Positions 16,213 to 23,539 of a stretch of 30,962 nt of DNA are shown in pieces. The DNA comes from JACJYE01 sp964432875 (GTDB lineage: Bacteria; Bacteroidota; Bacteroidia; Chitinophagales; Saprospiraceae): positions 1 through 30,962 of the forward strand of contig CAYSPJ010000057.1 of assembly GCA_964432875.1 (NCBI GenBank), read 5' to 3'. The notes beneath the pieces are model-generated. The model was not told where the DNA came from. It made no database searches and worked only from the letters and a program-made list of their open reading frames with translations. Position 1 is the stretch's first letter. Each line of letters begins with the position of its first letter. Both the position numbers and the translations under genes were made by a program.

Positions 16213-17607
16213 ATGGCTGTTCCAAAATTGATTCAATATTTAGCCACGTTCAGCTCTCAAGAGGCGGCAGCGATACGCGATTTTGTGGCATCAAGCTACT
16301 TCTGCCCCCGGACCGATCTGCGCCAGCTGCTGTTGTATTTGCTGCGGCAATGGCCAGATTTCCCTCCTGCCAGCTGCAGCAAACAGGTTTTGCACCAACA
16401 AGCTTATAGTGGCCAGGCTTATGACGACCCAACGCTGCGCTACTTGCTCAGTGATGGCTGCCGCTTGGTAGAACTATTTTGGGGCATGGCTCGATATCAA
16501 CAGGATACGCAACAGCAGCAGTTAGACCTGTTGAACGAATTGTCGCAGCGCGGCCTGCAAAAAATGTACGAGAGCAAGTGCCGGGAGGCGGCCCGGCAAA
16601 AGAAAAAGCGCGTTTTCACCGAGCCGGAAGATTATCGGGCAGAATACGAATGGGCGGCAGCGGAGGAAGACCACTTCGTGCGCCAGCACCAGCGCAATTT
16701 TAACGATCAGATCGAAGCAGCTGCCCGAAGCTTGGACCGTTTTTATTTTTTCCAGCAACTCGTTTATGCTTGCGGCATGCAGGGGCGGCAAAACATCCTG
16801 CAAGGAACTTACGAGCTGCCCTACACCGAGCATTGGCTGCGCCACCTCGAGGAGAAAGCTTTCTTTGGCGATGAGCAGATCAGCCTGTACTACGCAATCC
16901 TGCAGATGCAGCAACACGAAGACAAAGGGCATTTTGAAATCCTGCTGAGCAAAATTAATGCTTATGCCGGGCGGATCAGTACGGCTGTCCTGCGGTCGGC
17001 ATACATCGCCGCCATCAACTTTTGCGCCCGGCGCATTCGCCAGGGAGAAACCAGCTTTGTCGCTGCTGCGCTTGATTTATACACCAAAGGCCTGCAAGAC
17101 AAGGTGCTGTTAGAAAACGGCCAGCTATCACCCTGGGCCTTCAACAATGTCGTCAAGCTAGCGCTGCGCCTGCAGCGCTATGATTGGATACCGGTCTTTA
17201 TGCGCACTTATGAAGGCTATCTGCCGGAATCCTTCCGCGCGGATGCTGCCCATTACAACCGGGCTGAGCTTTACTACTACACTCGTCGGCTAGAAGCGGC
17301 TCAGGAGGCGCTGCTCCAGGTGTCCTATTCCGATCTCAACTACTACCTCGGAGCGCGCGTGCTGCTGGCTAAAATCTATTTCGAGAACAAAGAGATAGAG
17401 CCCTTGCTGTCTTTGCTAGCGGCATTTACCATCTTCCTGAAGCGCAACAAAGAAATCTCTGCTGACCTGCGGCAGACCTATTTAAACTTCTGCACGATCC
17501 TTTTCCAGATCACCAAAAGGAAGCCTGGCTCGAGCGATGCAATCCGCAAACGCATCGAGGAGGCCCAACCCCTGACCGACCGGGAGTGGTTGCTGAAAAT
17601 CGTTTAG
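16213..17607 (+). CDS. Hypothetical helical (TPR-like) cytoplasmic protein
   Basis: I prefer ATG 16213, preceded by a short AGG, over GTG 16192; the product is 464 residues without signal peptide. It is rich in Leu, Ala, Gln, Arg and Tyr and appears all-helical. The N terminus (LIQYLATFSSQEAAAIRDFVASSYF) and a basic segment (QKKKRVFTEPEDYRAEYEW) are notable. The second half has repeated helix pairs such as HYNRAELYYYTRRLEAAQEALLQVSYSDLNYYLGARVLLAKIYFE, typical of TPR-like solenoids. Proteins of this general appearance are common in Saprospiria as hypothetical proteins. No catalytic motif is visible, and the function is unknown; a protein-protein interaction role is a guess. Confidence 0.75.
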   Translation: MAVPKLIQYLATFSSQEAAAIRDFVASSYFCPRTDLRQLLLYLLRQWPDFPPASCSKQVLHQQAYSGQAYDDPTLRYLLSDGCRLVELFWGMARYQQDTQQQQLDLLNELSQRGLQKMYESKCREAARQKKKRVFTEPEDYRAEYEWAAAEEDHFVRQHQRNFNDQIEAAARSLDRFYFFQQLVYACGMQGRQNILQGTYELPYTEHWLRHLEEKAFFGDEQISLYYAILQMQQHEDKGHFEILLSKINAYAGRISTAVLRSAYIAAINFCARRIRQGETSFVAAALDLYTKGLQDKVLLENGQLSPWAFNNVVKLALRLQRYDWIPVFMRTYEGYLPESFRADAAHYNRAELYYYTRRLEAAQEALLQVSYSDLNYYLGARVLLAKIYFENKEIEPLLSLLAAFTIFLKRNKEISADLRQTYLNFCTILFQITKRKPGSSDAIRKRIEEAQPLTDREWLLKIV

Positions 17608-17634
17608 CCGGTTGATGACGGCTTAAGGCAAGCT

Positions 17635-17745
17635 CTAAAACTGCCGCAGATAAGACATCTTCGCGATTCCCTGCTGCTGGGCAAAGCGGTCGATTGGGTC
17701 GGGGTGGTGAAACTGGTTGCGGTTGAATACCGAGATATAGAGAAG
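17635..17745 (-). pseudogene. Possible remnant of a minus-strand coding end
   Basis: Minus-strand codons from 17745 to a TAG at 17635 read LLYISVFNRNQFHHPDPIDR and continue AQQQGIAKMSYLRQF, which looks protein-like in composition, but the frame is closed by stops just upstream (17746-17748) and no start is present. It may be a decayed gene end. The rest of the 287-base spacer 17608-17894 shows nothing I can name. Confidence 0.25.
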
Positions 17746-17894
17746 CTAAAGGGCGGCATGCTCAGTTCAAGCTCAGGTACCACCGGGGCAACACGCATAT
17801 TCTTGCCAAAACCACGCCAATTTCAAAACAAAAACGCTATTCTACGGGTATAAATCGATACAGGATAACCATTTACCAACCCATCAACGCGCCA

Positions 17895-18422
17895 ATGATG
17901 ATGCACCTGCCTAAATCGATCACGCCCAGCGCCCTGCTGCTGCCCTTCTTACTTTGCGCCTTCAGCGCCTCCTTGGCCCAAGGCCTGCCCATCAGCCAAA
18001 GGCTCGGCGGGGTAGCCACGCAGTACCGCATCACTTCCGGGCCACACTTGCTCAACGACGGGCAGCAGCTGCTCATCAAGCGCAGCAACTATCTTGCGGG
18101 AAGCGATAAGGCAGGAGGCTATTCAGAATTTCACCTCGAATTTGCCACGGACCGACTGCCGATGGGCATGAACACGCGGAAAACCGTCAACTGGCCGCGC
18201 ATCGTCATTGCGAACCCGAACCGCAACTTCATGCTGACCTTTTTCGATAGCCAAGAACGCGTTTTGCATCGCACCTTTATTAGTAGTGACCGCCTCAGCC
18301 TCAGCTCCCCGCTTGAGGAAGAGGGGGCGACATTCTTCTTTTCTATCGATTTGCGCAATATCCCTATCCTCCTATTCGACCAAGCGGCCCGCATTGATTT
18401 TCAGTGGCACCCGGGGATGTGA
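17895..18422 (+). CDS. Small secreted protein of unknown function
   Basis: The 175-residue product has a signal peptide (KSITPSALLLPFLLCAFSASLAQ) after one of three adjacent ATG codons (17895, 17898, 17901); which one is used cannot be decided. The mature part is beta-rich (RIVIANPNRNFMLTFFDSQERVLHRTFIS, FFFSIDLRNIPILLFDQAARIDFQW). No known family is recognised. It stands alone between the helical protein and ilvC. Confidence 0.6.
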   Translation: MMMHLPKSITPSALLLPFLLCAFSASLAQGLPISQRLGGVATQYRITSGPHLLNDGQQLLIKRSNYLAGSDKAGGYSEFHLEFATDRLPMGMNTRKTVNWPRIVIANPNRNFMLTFFDSQERVLHRTFISSDRLSLSSPLEEEGATFFFSIDLRNIPILLFDQAARIDFQWHPGM

Positions 18423-18781
18423 CGGGGATAGGCATCCACTTTGAGAAGCGGATTTTCGGCACGCCATTAGTGCTTTGCCCCCTAAGTGCAAAAGCGCTGG
18501 GCTTCTTGCTGTAAAGCCTCCTGTTAAGCCGTGGGTTTTGCCTTGGGCGTTGTAGATTAATACTGTGCACATCTGCTGCAGCAACCGCTGAAACAGCCGC
18601 CCCCTAAACCCAAGCGCTGTTTGCCCGCCACTTTGGGTTTCGGAAAACTAACTTAAATAGGCTTCGTCGGCTGGGGCGTTCTGTCTTACCTTTGTTTTCC
18701 ATAGCCCGATAGCCAGTAGAACACAGGCTGGTGCTTGCGCCTAATAATTTCATCTATCAAGACCGCAAAAAAATATCAGAC
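18423..18781. other. Intergenic region upstream of ilvC
   Basis: There is no credible gene in these 359 bases. It contains an inverted repeat AAACCCAA (18606-18613) / TTGGGTTT (18633-18640) with a 19-base loop, which could end the preceding transcript, and the ilvC promoter. I see no attenuator-like leader peptide rich in Ile, Val or Leu codons after the promoter box. Confidence 0.55.
18663..18694 (+). promoter_or_regulatory. Bacteroidota-type promoter for ilvC
   Basis: TTCG at 18663-18666 (one mismatch to TTTG) and TACCTTTG at 18687-18694 are separated by 20 bases, 87 bases before ATG 18782. Confidence 0.6.
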
Positions 18782-19849
18782 ATGGCAACACTCAACTTCG
18801 GAGGCGTCCAGGAAAAAGTAGTGACCCGCGATGAATTCCCGCTGGAAAAAGCACGCGAAACCTTAAAAGACGAAACCATTGCCGTGATCGGCTATGGGGT
18901 GCAAGGGCCCGGGCAGGCGCTCAACCTGCGCGACAACGGCTTCAACGTCATCATCGGCCAGCGCCAGGATTCCAAGACCTGGGATAAGGCAGTGGAGGAC
19001 GGCTGGGTGCCGGGCGAAACGCTCTTCCCCATCGAAGAGGCCGTGCGGCAAGGCTCTATTATTCAGTACCTCTTGTCGGATGCCGCCCAGATCGCCCTCT
19101 GGCCCACCATCAAGCCCCACCTGAAGGCGGGTAAGGCGCTGTATTTTTCGCATGGTTTTGGCATCACCTATAAAGAGCGCACCGGCATCGTGCCGCCAGC
19201 GGATGTGGACGTGATACTGGTGGCCCCCAAAGGCTCCGGCACCAGCCTGCGCCGCTTGTTCCTGGAGGGCAAAGGCTTGAATTCGAGCTACGCCATCTTC
19301 CAGGATGCTACGGGCCGCGCCTACGAGCGCGCCGTGTCCCTCGGCATCGGCGTGGGCTCGGGCTACCTGTTTGAGACGACCTTCCAAAACGAAGTTTATA
19401 GCGATCTGACTGGCGAGCGGGGCTCCCTCATGGGGGCCATCCAAGGCCTTTTCGCCGCCCAATACGACTGCTTGCGCCGCCGTGGGCATACTCCTTCCGA
19501 AGCATTTAACGAGACCGTGGAAGAGCTCACTCAAAGCCTTATGCCCCTGGTGGCCGAAAATGGCATGGATTGGATGTATGCCAACTGCTCCACCACCGCC
19601 CAACGTGGCGCGCTAGACTGGTGGAAAAAGTTCCGCGACGCCGTCGCCCCGGTTTTTGAAGAACTGTATGACAGCGTCGCCGCTGGCCATGAAGCCCAGC
19701 GTTCAATCGACTCCAACAGCCAGCCGGACTACCGCTCTAAACTGGAAGAGGAGCTCAAGCAGTTGCGCGACAGCGAGATGTGGCAGGCGGGCCGCACCGT
19801 GCGCAGCCTGCGCCCGGAGGCGCAGCCAGCCAAAGTTGAAGAAGCATAA
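18782..19849 (+). CDS. ilvC: Ketol-acid reductoisomerase
   Basis: The 355-residue product is KARI, which isomerises and reduces acetolactate or acetohydroxybutyrate with NADPH and Mg2+ in valine/isoleucine synthesis. The Rossmann motif is GYGVQGPGQ (37-45), with R61 and S64 in GQRQDSKTW placed to bind the NADPH phosphate. DLTGERGSLMGAIQG holds the Mg ligands D208 and E212, and AFNETVEELTQ carries the further acidic pair E244/E248. The length fits the short class I enzyme with Bacteroidota character (YFSHGFGITY, the NENGMDWMY-type helix here VAENGMDWMYANCSTTAQRG). ATG 18782 starts MATLNFGG; the TTG at 18731 adds a non-family extension. ilvA follows on the same strand after 331 bases. Confidence 0.96.
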   Translation: MATLNFGGVQEKVVTRDEFPLEKARETLKDETIAVIGYGVQGPGQALNLRDNGFNVIIGQRQDSKTWDKAVEDGWVPGETLFPIEEAVRQGSIIQYLLSDAAQIALWPTIKPHLKAGKALYFSHGFGITYKERTGIVPPADVDVILVAPKGSGTSLRRLFLEGKGLNSSYAIFQDATGRAYERAVSLGIGVGSGYLFETTFQNEVYSDLTGERGSLMGAIQGLFAAQYDCLRRRGHTPSEAFNETVEELTQSLMPLVAENGMDWMYANCSTTAQRGALDWWKKFRDAVAPVFEELYDSVAAGHEAQRSIDSNSQPDYRSKLEEELKQLRDSEMWQAGRTVRSLRPEAQPAKVEEA

Positions 19850-19869
19850 AGATTCCCCGAACTTCTTGC

Positions 19870-19964
19870 GCTGACTGGCCGGCGGCAGGCCTTAGGAGAG
19901 GCCCACGGGCTGTGCCCAAAGGCAAAACCAAGGTTGTCGCCATCTGCCAGTCAGCCTTTTTTTT
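19870..19964 (+). terminator. Multi-stem RNA-like element ending in T8, after ilvC
   Basis: GCTGACTGGC (19870-19879) pairs perfectly with GCCAGTCAGC (19946-19955), followed one base later by eight T (19957-19964). Inside this closing stem, GGCGGC (19881-19886) pairs with GTCGCC (19936-19941, one G-U), enclosing hairpins GGCCT/AGGCC (19888-19903, loop TAGGAG) and GGGC/GCCC (19907-19917). At minimum it is an elaborate intrinsic terminator of ilvC; the multi-branch shape could also be a regulatory or small RNA. I do not recognise a known riboswitch class. Confidence 0.6.
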
Positions 19965-19997
19965 GGGGGGACAGGCATTTTCTAGAGCAGTTGGCTT

Positions 19998-20050
19998 GCT
20001 AAATGCCCGCCCGTATTTAGCGGGGTTCCCCGTGCGGGGCATGCTGCCAC
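19998..20050. repeat. REP-like element, copy 1
   Basis: GCTAAATGC (19998-20006) pairs with GTATTTAGC (20013-20021, one G-U). A second hairpin follows, CGTGC (20031-20035) GGG GCATG (20039-20043), then CTGCCAC. The order and sequence match the element at 23024-23080. Confidence 0.7.
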
Positions 20051-20180
20051 AGGCGCTATCTTGATGATCAAGATACTGCTTCTGTTTAAATGCGCTAGTC
20101 CTTTAGTTCCGGCGGCACTAGAAAGCATTCGACATATACCGTTCCAACGCTACAATTTTACATCCCCACATTCGCACGCC

Positions 20181-21452
20181 ATGACCATACCAAATACGCA
20201 AATCAGCCAGCTTATTTCCGTAGAAAACATCTACCATGCCAAAGTGCGCCTTCGCGGCATAGCAGAGCAGACGCCATTGATGTTCAACTACCACCTGTCT
20301 GAGCATTATGGCTGCCAGCTCTACCTGAAGCGGGAAGATATGCAGGCGGTGCGCTCTTATAAAATCAGAGGCGCCTACAACAAAATGGCCTCCATGCCTG
20401 CCGGGGAATTGGAGCGGGGCATCGTTTGTGCCAGTGCGGGCAATCATGCCCAGGGCGTCGCCTTTGCCTGCCAGAAGATGCGGGTGCGCGGCAAAATCTA
20501 TATGCCCAGCGTGACCCCCCGCCAAAAAGTTGATAAGGTCAAGCTCTTTGGCAAGGAATGGGTAGAAGTGGTGCTCTGGGGAGATACCTTCGACGATGCC
20601 TATGGTGTAGCGATCAAAGATTCCACCGCGCACGGCAAAGCCTTTATCCACCCCTTCGACGATGAGCGCATCATCGAAGGGCAGGGCACGGTGGGGTTGG
20701 AAATCCTGGAAGATTGCAGCCATGCGCTGGATTACGTCTTCGTGCCAGTTGGCGGTGGCGGGCTGATTTCCGGGCTGGGCAGTTACTTCAAGCAGTTGAG
20801 CCCCCATACCAAAATCATCGGGGTGGAGCCAGCCGGGGCGCCGGCGATGTACGAATCGCTAAAGGCCGGCGAGCCGATTACGCTGGCAAACATTGATAGC
20901 TTCGTGGATGGGGCGGCGGTGCGTAGGGTAGGGGATACGACCTTCCGCATTGCCCGCGAAGTGATTGATGATATGATCCTCGTCCCGGAAGGCAAGGTGT
21001 GCAGCACCATCCTGCAGCTCTACAATGAAGAAGGCATCGTGGTGGAACCCGCAGGTGCCTTGACCGTAGCGGCCCTGGATTTTTACCAGGGGCAGATCAA
21101 GGGCAAGAATGTCGCTTGTATCCTCAGCGGCAGTAATAACGACATCACGCGTACCGAAGAAATCCGCGAGCGTTCTTTGCTTTACGAAGGGTTGAAGCAC
21201 TACTTCGTCATCCGCTTCCCCCAGCGGGCTGGCGCGCTGCGCGAATTCCTCAACCAGGTGCTGGGGCCCAATGATGATATTACCCACTTTGAATACACCA
21301 AGAAGCACAACCGCGAATCGGGCCCGGCCCTGGTAGGTATCCAGGTGCAGCAGCGGGAGGACTACGAGGGGCTCATCCAGCGGATGGAAGCCCAGCGCAT
21401 CAGCTTCCAGTCTCTGAATGGTAGCCAGATGATGTTCGAGTTGTTGGTTTGA
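20181..21452 (+). CDS. ilvA: Threonine ammonia-lyase (threonine deaminase)
   Basis: The 423-residue product converts threonine to 2-oxobutyrate, the first step to isoleucine. PLP binds K61 in VRSYKIRGAYN; SAGNHAQGVA and the glycine loop VGGGGLISGLGSYF complete the cofactor site. The C-terminal part (HYFVIRFPQRAGALREFLNQVL, GPALVGIQVQ) is a single ACT-like regulatory domain, as in the shorter IlvA forms, so feedback by isoleucine is plausible. I start at ATG 20181 (MTIPNTQISQLISVENIYHA), where family similarity begins; the frame is open 40 codons upstream but that part crosses the spacer. It pairs functionally with ilvC upstream. Confidence 0.94.
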   Translation: MTIPNTQISQLISVENIYHAKVRLRGIAEQTPLMFNYHLSEHYGCQLYLKREDMQAVRSYKIRGAYNKMASMPAGELERGIVCASAGNHAQGVAFACQKMRVRGKIYMPSVTPRQKVDKVKLFGKEWVEVVLWGDTFDDAYGVAIKDSTAHGKAFIHPFDDERIIEGQGTVGLEILEDCSHALDYVFVPVGGGGLISGLGSYFKQLSPHTKIIGVEPAGAPAMYESLKAGEPITLANIDSFVDGAAVRRVGDTTFRIAREVIDDMILVPEGKVCSTILQLYNEEGIVVEPAGALTVAALDFYQGQIKGKNVACILSGSNNDITRTEEIRERSLLYEGLKHYFVIRFPQRAGALREFLNQVLGPNDDITHFEYTKKHNRESGPALVGIQVQQREDYEGLIQRMEAQRISFQSLNGSQMMFELLV

Positions 21453-21515
21453 GCGGGTGGTGCGCTAGGCCTCTGTTCAGGAAGAGTAGTGGCCGGGCAC
21501 ATCGGGCAGCCAGTG

Positions 21516-21929
21516 CTACACCTCGGTCTCTCCCATTTCCAGTATCTTCGAAAACTCAGTGGCGCTCAGCGGCATGACCGAGAGGCGCGGGTTGCGCACC
21601 AGGCCGACTTCTTGCAATTCGGGCGTCGCTTTGATGTCTTTGAGCGGCACGCTCTTGTTGAGGGCGCGATAGGGGGCCAGATCCACTACCGACCAGTCGC
21701 CCTTTTCGGCAGTGGGGTCGGGATAGGCTTCGGCGGTGACCTGGGCGATGCCGACGACTTCCAGTCCTTCGTTGCTGTGGTAAAAGAGCACCAGGTCGCC
21801 TTCTTTCATCGCGCGTAGGTTGTTGCGCGCTTGGTAGTTGCGCACGCCATCCCACATCGATTTACCGTCCGCCACCAATTGTTGGTAGCTGAAGACGAAG
21901 GGTTCTGATTTTACTAGCCAGTAGCTCAT
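21516..21929 (-). CDS. EVE domain-containing protein
   Basis: The 137-residue product is a stand-alone EVE domain: SYWLVKSEP at the N terminus, then MWDGVRNYQARNNLRAMKEGDLVLFYHSN and IAQVTAEAYPDPTA. EVE domains are related to YTH/PUA folds and are thought to bind modified bases in DNA or RNA; stand-alone versions are widespread in bacteria and some occur near defence or translation genes. Here it lies 140 bases downstream of the YfiH-like gene on the same strand and is convergent with ilvA, which gives no defence context. Confidence 0.93.
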   Translation of the reverse strand: MSYWLVKSEPFVFSYQQLVADGKSMWDGVRNYQARNNLRAMKEGDLVLFYHSNEGLEVVGIAQVTAEAYPDPTAEKGDWSVVDLAPYRALNKSVPLKDIKATPELQEVGLVRNPRLSVMPLSATEFSKILEMGETEV

Positions 21930-21960
21930 TTGTTTTGGTTTTGGAGGTGGTTTTTAAAAG

Positions 21961-22057
21961 AAGGAAAAAGTAAAAAGTAAAAAGTAAAAAGTAAAAAGTA
22001 AAATGGAACGAAGTGACATCCCGTCTGAACGAAGTGAAGCGGGAAGGAAAAAGTAAA
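21961..22057. repeat. Tandem AAAAAGT repeat flanked by direct repeats
   Basis: Five exact copies of AAAAAGT occupy 21965-21999. AAGGAAAAAGTAAA occurs at 21961-21974 and again at 22044-22057. Between them GAACGAAGTGA occurs at 22006-22016 and 22027-22037, and TCCCG (22019-22023) is inverted as CGGGA (22040-22044). It lies between the EVE and YfiH genes. Confidence 0.85.
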
Positions 22058-22069
22058 GCAGCGGAAGGG

Positions 22070-22816
22070 CTACTGCGGGGCCATCCCGATGACCGCCAGC
22101 ATCCGCCCGGTGAGGCCATTTTCCCGTCGGTGCGAGAAATAGTCCTCGCCATGGATAAAGGTCGAAAAGGGAGAAACCTCCACATGTGCTTCCGGTATTC
22201 CAAACGCGAGCAGTTGCATTTTGTTGGCCGCTTTGAGGTCCACCTGCCATTTTTCATTAGTGCGGCCTGGCCACTTGCAGCTGCCGTCGAAATGGCGGGC
22301 CACCTTTTCATCCACTTCATAATGATGGCCATCGATGCAGGTGCCGATATAGGCATAACAATCGCTGCCCCGGGTGCCGTATCGCTGCGCCATGGCTTGC
22401 AGCGCCTCCCGCACGATGCCAGCAGCGGTACCTTTCCAGCCGGCATGGATGGCGGCAAGGGCCTGATTAGCCGCGTCATAGACCAGGATGGGGGCACAGT
22501 CGGCTACCGTCACGCCGATAAGCAGTCCGGGGCGGTTGGTGATGAGGGCATCATAGCCTTCGTAGCGGCCCGGCTGTTCGGCAGCCAGTACGGCTTTGCC
22601 ATGCACTTGGTAGGAAGAAGCCAAGGGCATCTGCCCGGCACCGATGGCGTGGAAAAATCGCTGCCGGTTTTCCTGTACGTGGGCTTCCGCATCATCGGTA
22701 TTGATGCCGAGGTTGAGCGAGTGGTAAGGGGCGGGGCTGACGCCGCCATGCCGGGTGCTCTCGGCGGCGATGAGCTCGGCGAAAGGGGCAAAGATGGATG
22801 TTGATCGATATAGCAT
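22070..22816 (-). CDS. pgeF: YfiH/laccase-domain protein, purine nucleoside phosphorylase (polyphenol oxidase family)
   Basis: The 248-residue product belongs to the YfiH/LACC1 family. Hallmarks are SSYQVHGKAV, VTVADCAPILVYD (Cys-containing metal site), AIHAGWKGTAAGIV (second-site His) and YIGTCIDGHHYEVDE. Members act on purine nucleosides (adenosine phosphorylase/deaminase) and the E. coli protein has been linked to peptidoglycan precursor quality control. I start at ATG 22816 (MLYRSTSIFAPF), at the usual N terminus and just after a TATCTTTG box; the frame extends to 23005 but that part is repeat-like. The EVE gene lies downstream. Confidence 0.92.
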   Translation of the reverse strand: MLYRSTSIFAPFAELIAAESTRHGGVSPAPYHSLNLGINTDDAEAHVQENRQRFFHAIGAGQMPLASSYQVHGKAVLAAEQPGRYEGYDALITNRPGLLIGVTVADCAPILVYDAANQALAAIHAGWKGTAAGIVREALQAMAQRYGTRGSDCYAYIGTCIDGHHYEVDEKVARHFDGSCKWPGRTNEKWQVDLKAANKMQLLAFGIPEAHVEVSPFSTFIHGEDYFSHRRENGLTGRMLAVIGMAPQ

Positions 22817-22845
22817 TGCGGGCCGGGTTATTTGGTTCGCAAGGG

Positions 22846-22853
22846 CAAAGATA
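22846..22853 (-). promoter_or_regulatory. TAnnTTTG box for the YfiH-like gene
   Basis: On the minus strand TATCTTTG (22853-22846) lies 29 bases before ATG 22816. It supports that start over the longer frame. No clear -33 element is seen. Confidence 0.55.
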
Positions 22854-22987
22854 GGAAGCAAACAACTGATTTCTTTTAACCATCTGTAAGAAAGTCCGAT
22901 TAATAGGGGGGGCAGCCCCTGCTGATGCTGGATCTGGCCGGGCGTGCGGGGTGTATGCCTTCGAGCTGGCGCTGCCGACTGGGGGCG

Positions 22988-23019
22988 GCAATTGGCAATC
23001 GGCAATGAGCAATTGGCAT
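22988..23019. repeat. Short degenerate tandem repeat (GGCAATT/GGCAATC)
   Basis: Successive units of GGCAATT, GGCAATC, GGCAATG, AGCAATT and GGCATT make up this stretch, directly before the REP-like element. Confidence 0.65.
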
Positions 23020-23023
23020 TGGC

Positions 23024-23080
23024 CCCGCTAAATGCTCAGTCGCATTTAGCGGGATGTCAGCGTACGGGGTACGCTGCCAC
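23024..23080. repeat. REP-like element, copy 2 (best copy)
   Basis: CCCGCTAAATGC (23024-23035) and GCATTTAGCGGG (23042-23053) form a perfect 12-base stem with a 6-base loop. A second perfect hairpin follows: CAGCGTAC (23058-23065) GGG GTACGCTG (23069-23076), then CCAC. The same two-hairpin arrangement is at 19998-20050. Confidence 0.8.
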
Positions 23081-23097
23081 GGCTCGGCGCAATGGAA

Positions 23098-23127
23098 CCC
23101 GCCAAATGCTCAGCCGCATTTAGGGGG
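23098..23127. repeat. REP-like element, decayed copy 3
   Basis: CCCGCCAAATGC (23098-23109) faces GCATTTAGGGGG (23116-23127) with two mismatches in the stem; the second hairpin is missing. It lies 45 bases after copy 2. Confidence 0.7.
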
Positions 23128-23151
23128 AGCGCGTTGGGCGCTTGGCAAGGG

Positions 23152-23361
23152 CGTCCCGCCCGTCCCTCAAGTACCTCGTGTCCCTGGAGAACTGAAGGGC
23201 AAGTGGCCCCGCTGAATACCAAGCTCGGCGCGCTTGGCAATGGGTAAGGCGAGGCCTCATGCCCCGGTGTTGGGCTGCGGCTCCGTAGCTGCTGCCTGCT
23301 TGGGTGGGCTGGTGCTGAAGGAAAGTCGTCCCTGCCTGTCCCCCGAGTCCCTCTTGTCCCT
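23152..23361 (+). repeat. Approximate direct repeat pair rich in GTCCCT
   Basis: 23152-23185 and 23327-23361 align with 29 of 35 columns identical by hand (shared blocks CGTCCC, GCC, GTCCC and TGTCCCT). GCGCTTGGCAA is also repeated at 23138-23148 and 23230-23240. No coding sense is seen. Confidence 0.6.
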
Positions 23362-23470
23362 ATATAAGGCTGGCGGCAATGCTTGGGGCAATGGGGGCCT
23401 GGACGAACGCAGTAAGAGCTTGGGCTTATTAATGTGGAGCACAAAAAACGCAGGAAACAATCTAATTTTT

Positions 23471-23478
23471 TAGCTTTG
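23471..23478 (+). promoter_or_regulatory. TAnnTTTG box before small lipoprotein gene
   Basis: TAGCTTTG lies 61 bases before ATG 23540; no TTTG element is found upstream at the usual distance. Confidence 0.5.
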
Positions 23479-23539
23479 CGCGGGCATCTGCCACCTTTTC
23501 TACATCAGGTTTATCTAATCATCAACAAACACAAGCAAG

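Larger units (their letters stand above)
19850..20180. other. ilvC-ilvA spacer
   Basis: These 331 bases hold no gene but carry two structured elements: a foldable element with T-tract (19870-19964) and a REP-like repeat (19998-20050). The start TTG/ATG codons near 20061 upstream of ilvA would add 40 residues without family match, so they are treated as non-coding. Confidence 0.65.
22817..23539. other. Gene-free repeat mosaic
   Basis: No credible gene is found in these 723 bases. It contains AATTGGC/AATCGGC-type short tandem units (22988-23019), a REP-like element in a good copy (23024-23080) and a decayed copy (23098-23127), a third fragment of its left arm (about 23217-23223), and two approximate direct repeats rich in GTCCCT (23152-23185 and 23327-23361). 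The promoter of the next gene closes it. Confidence 0.65.

Noticed and set aside
18863..19603. Minus-strand ORF of 246 codons over ilvC
   Set aside because: Antisense to a complete ketol-acid reductoisomerase with all catalytic residues.
19870..19964. Structured element as a known riboswitch, T-box or tRNA
   Set aside because: No T-box consensus, no anticodon-like cloverleaf geometry and no riboswitch core that I recognise; kept only as an unnamed structured terminator-like element.
21516..21929. EVE gene as part of a defence island with the CRISPR array
   Set aside because: It is about 9 kb from the array, with housekeeping genes on both sides; no restriction, nuclease or cas genes are near it.
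22817..23005. Extended N terminus of the YfiH-like protein
   Set aside because: The extension translates the promoter and repeat region and has no family similarity; a TATCTTTG box lies inside it.
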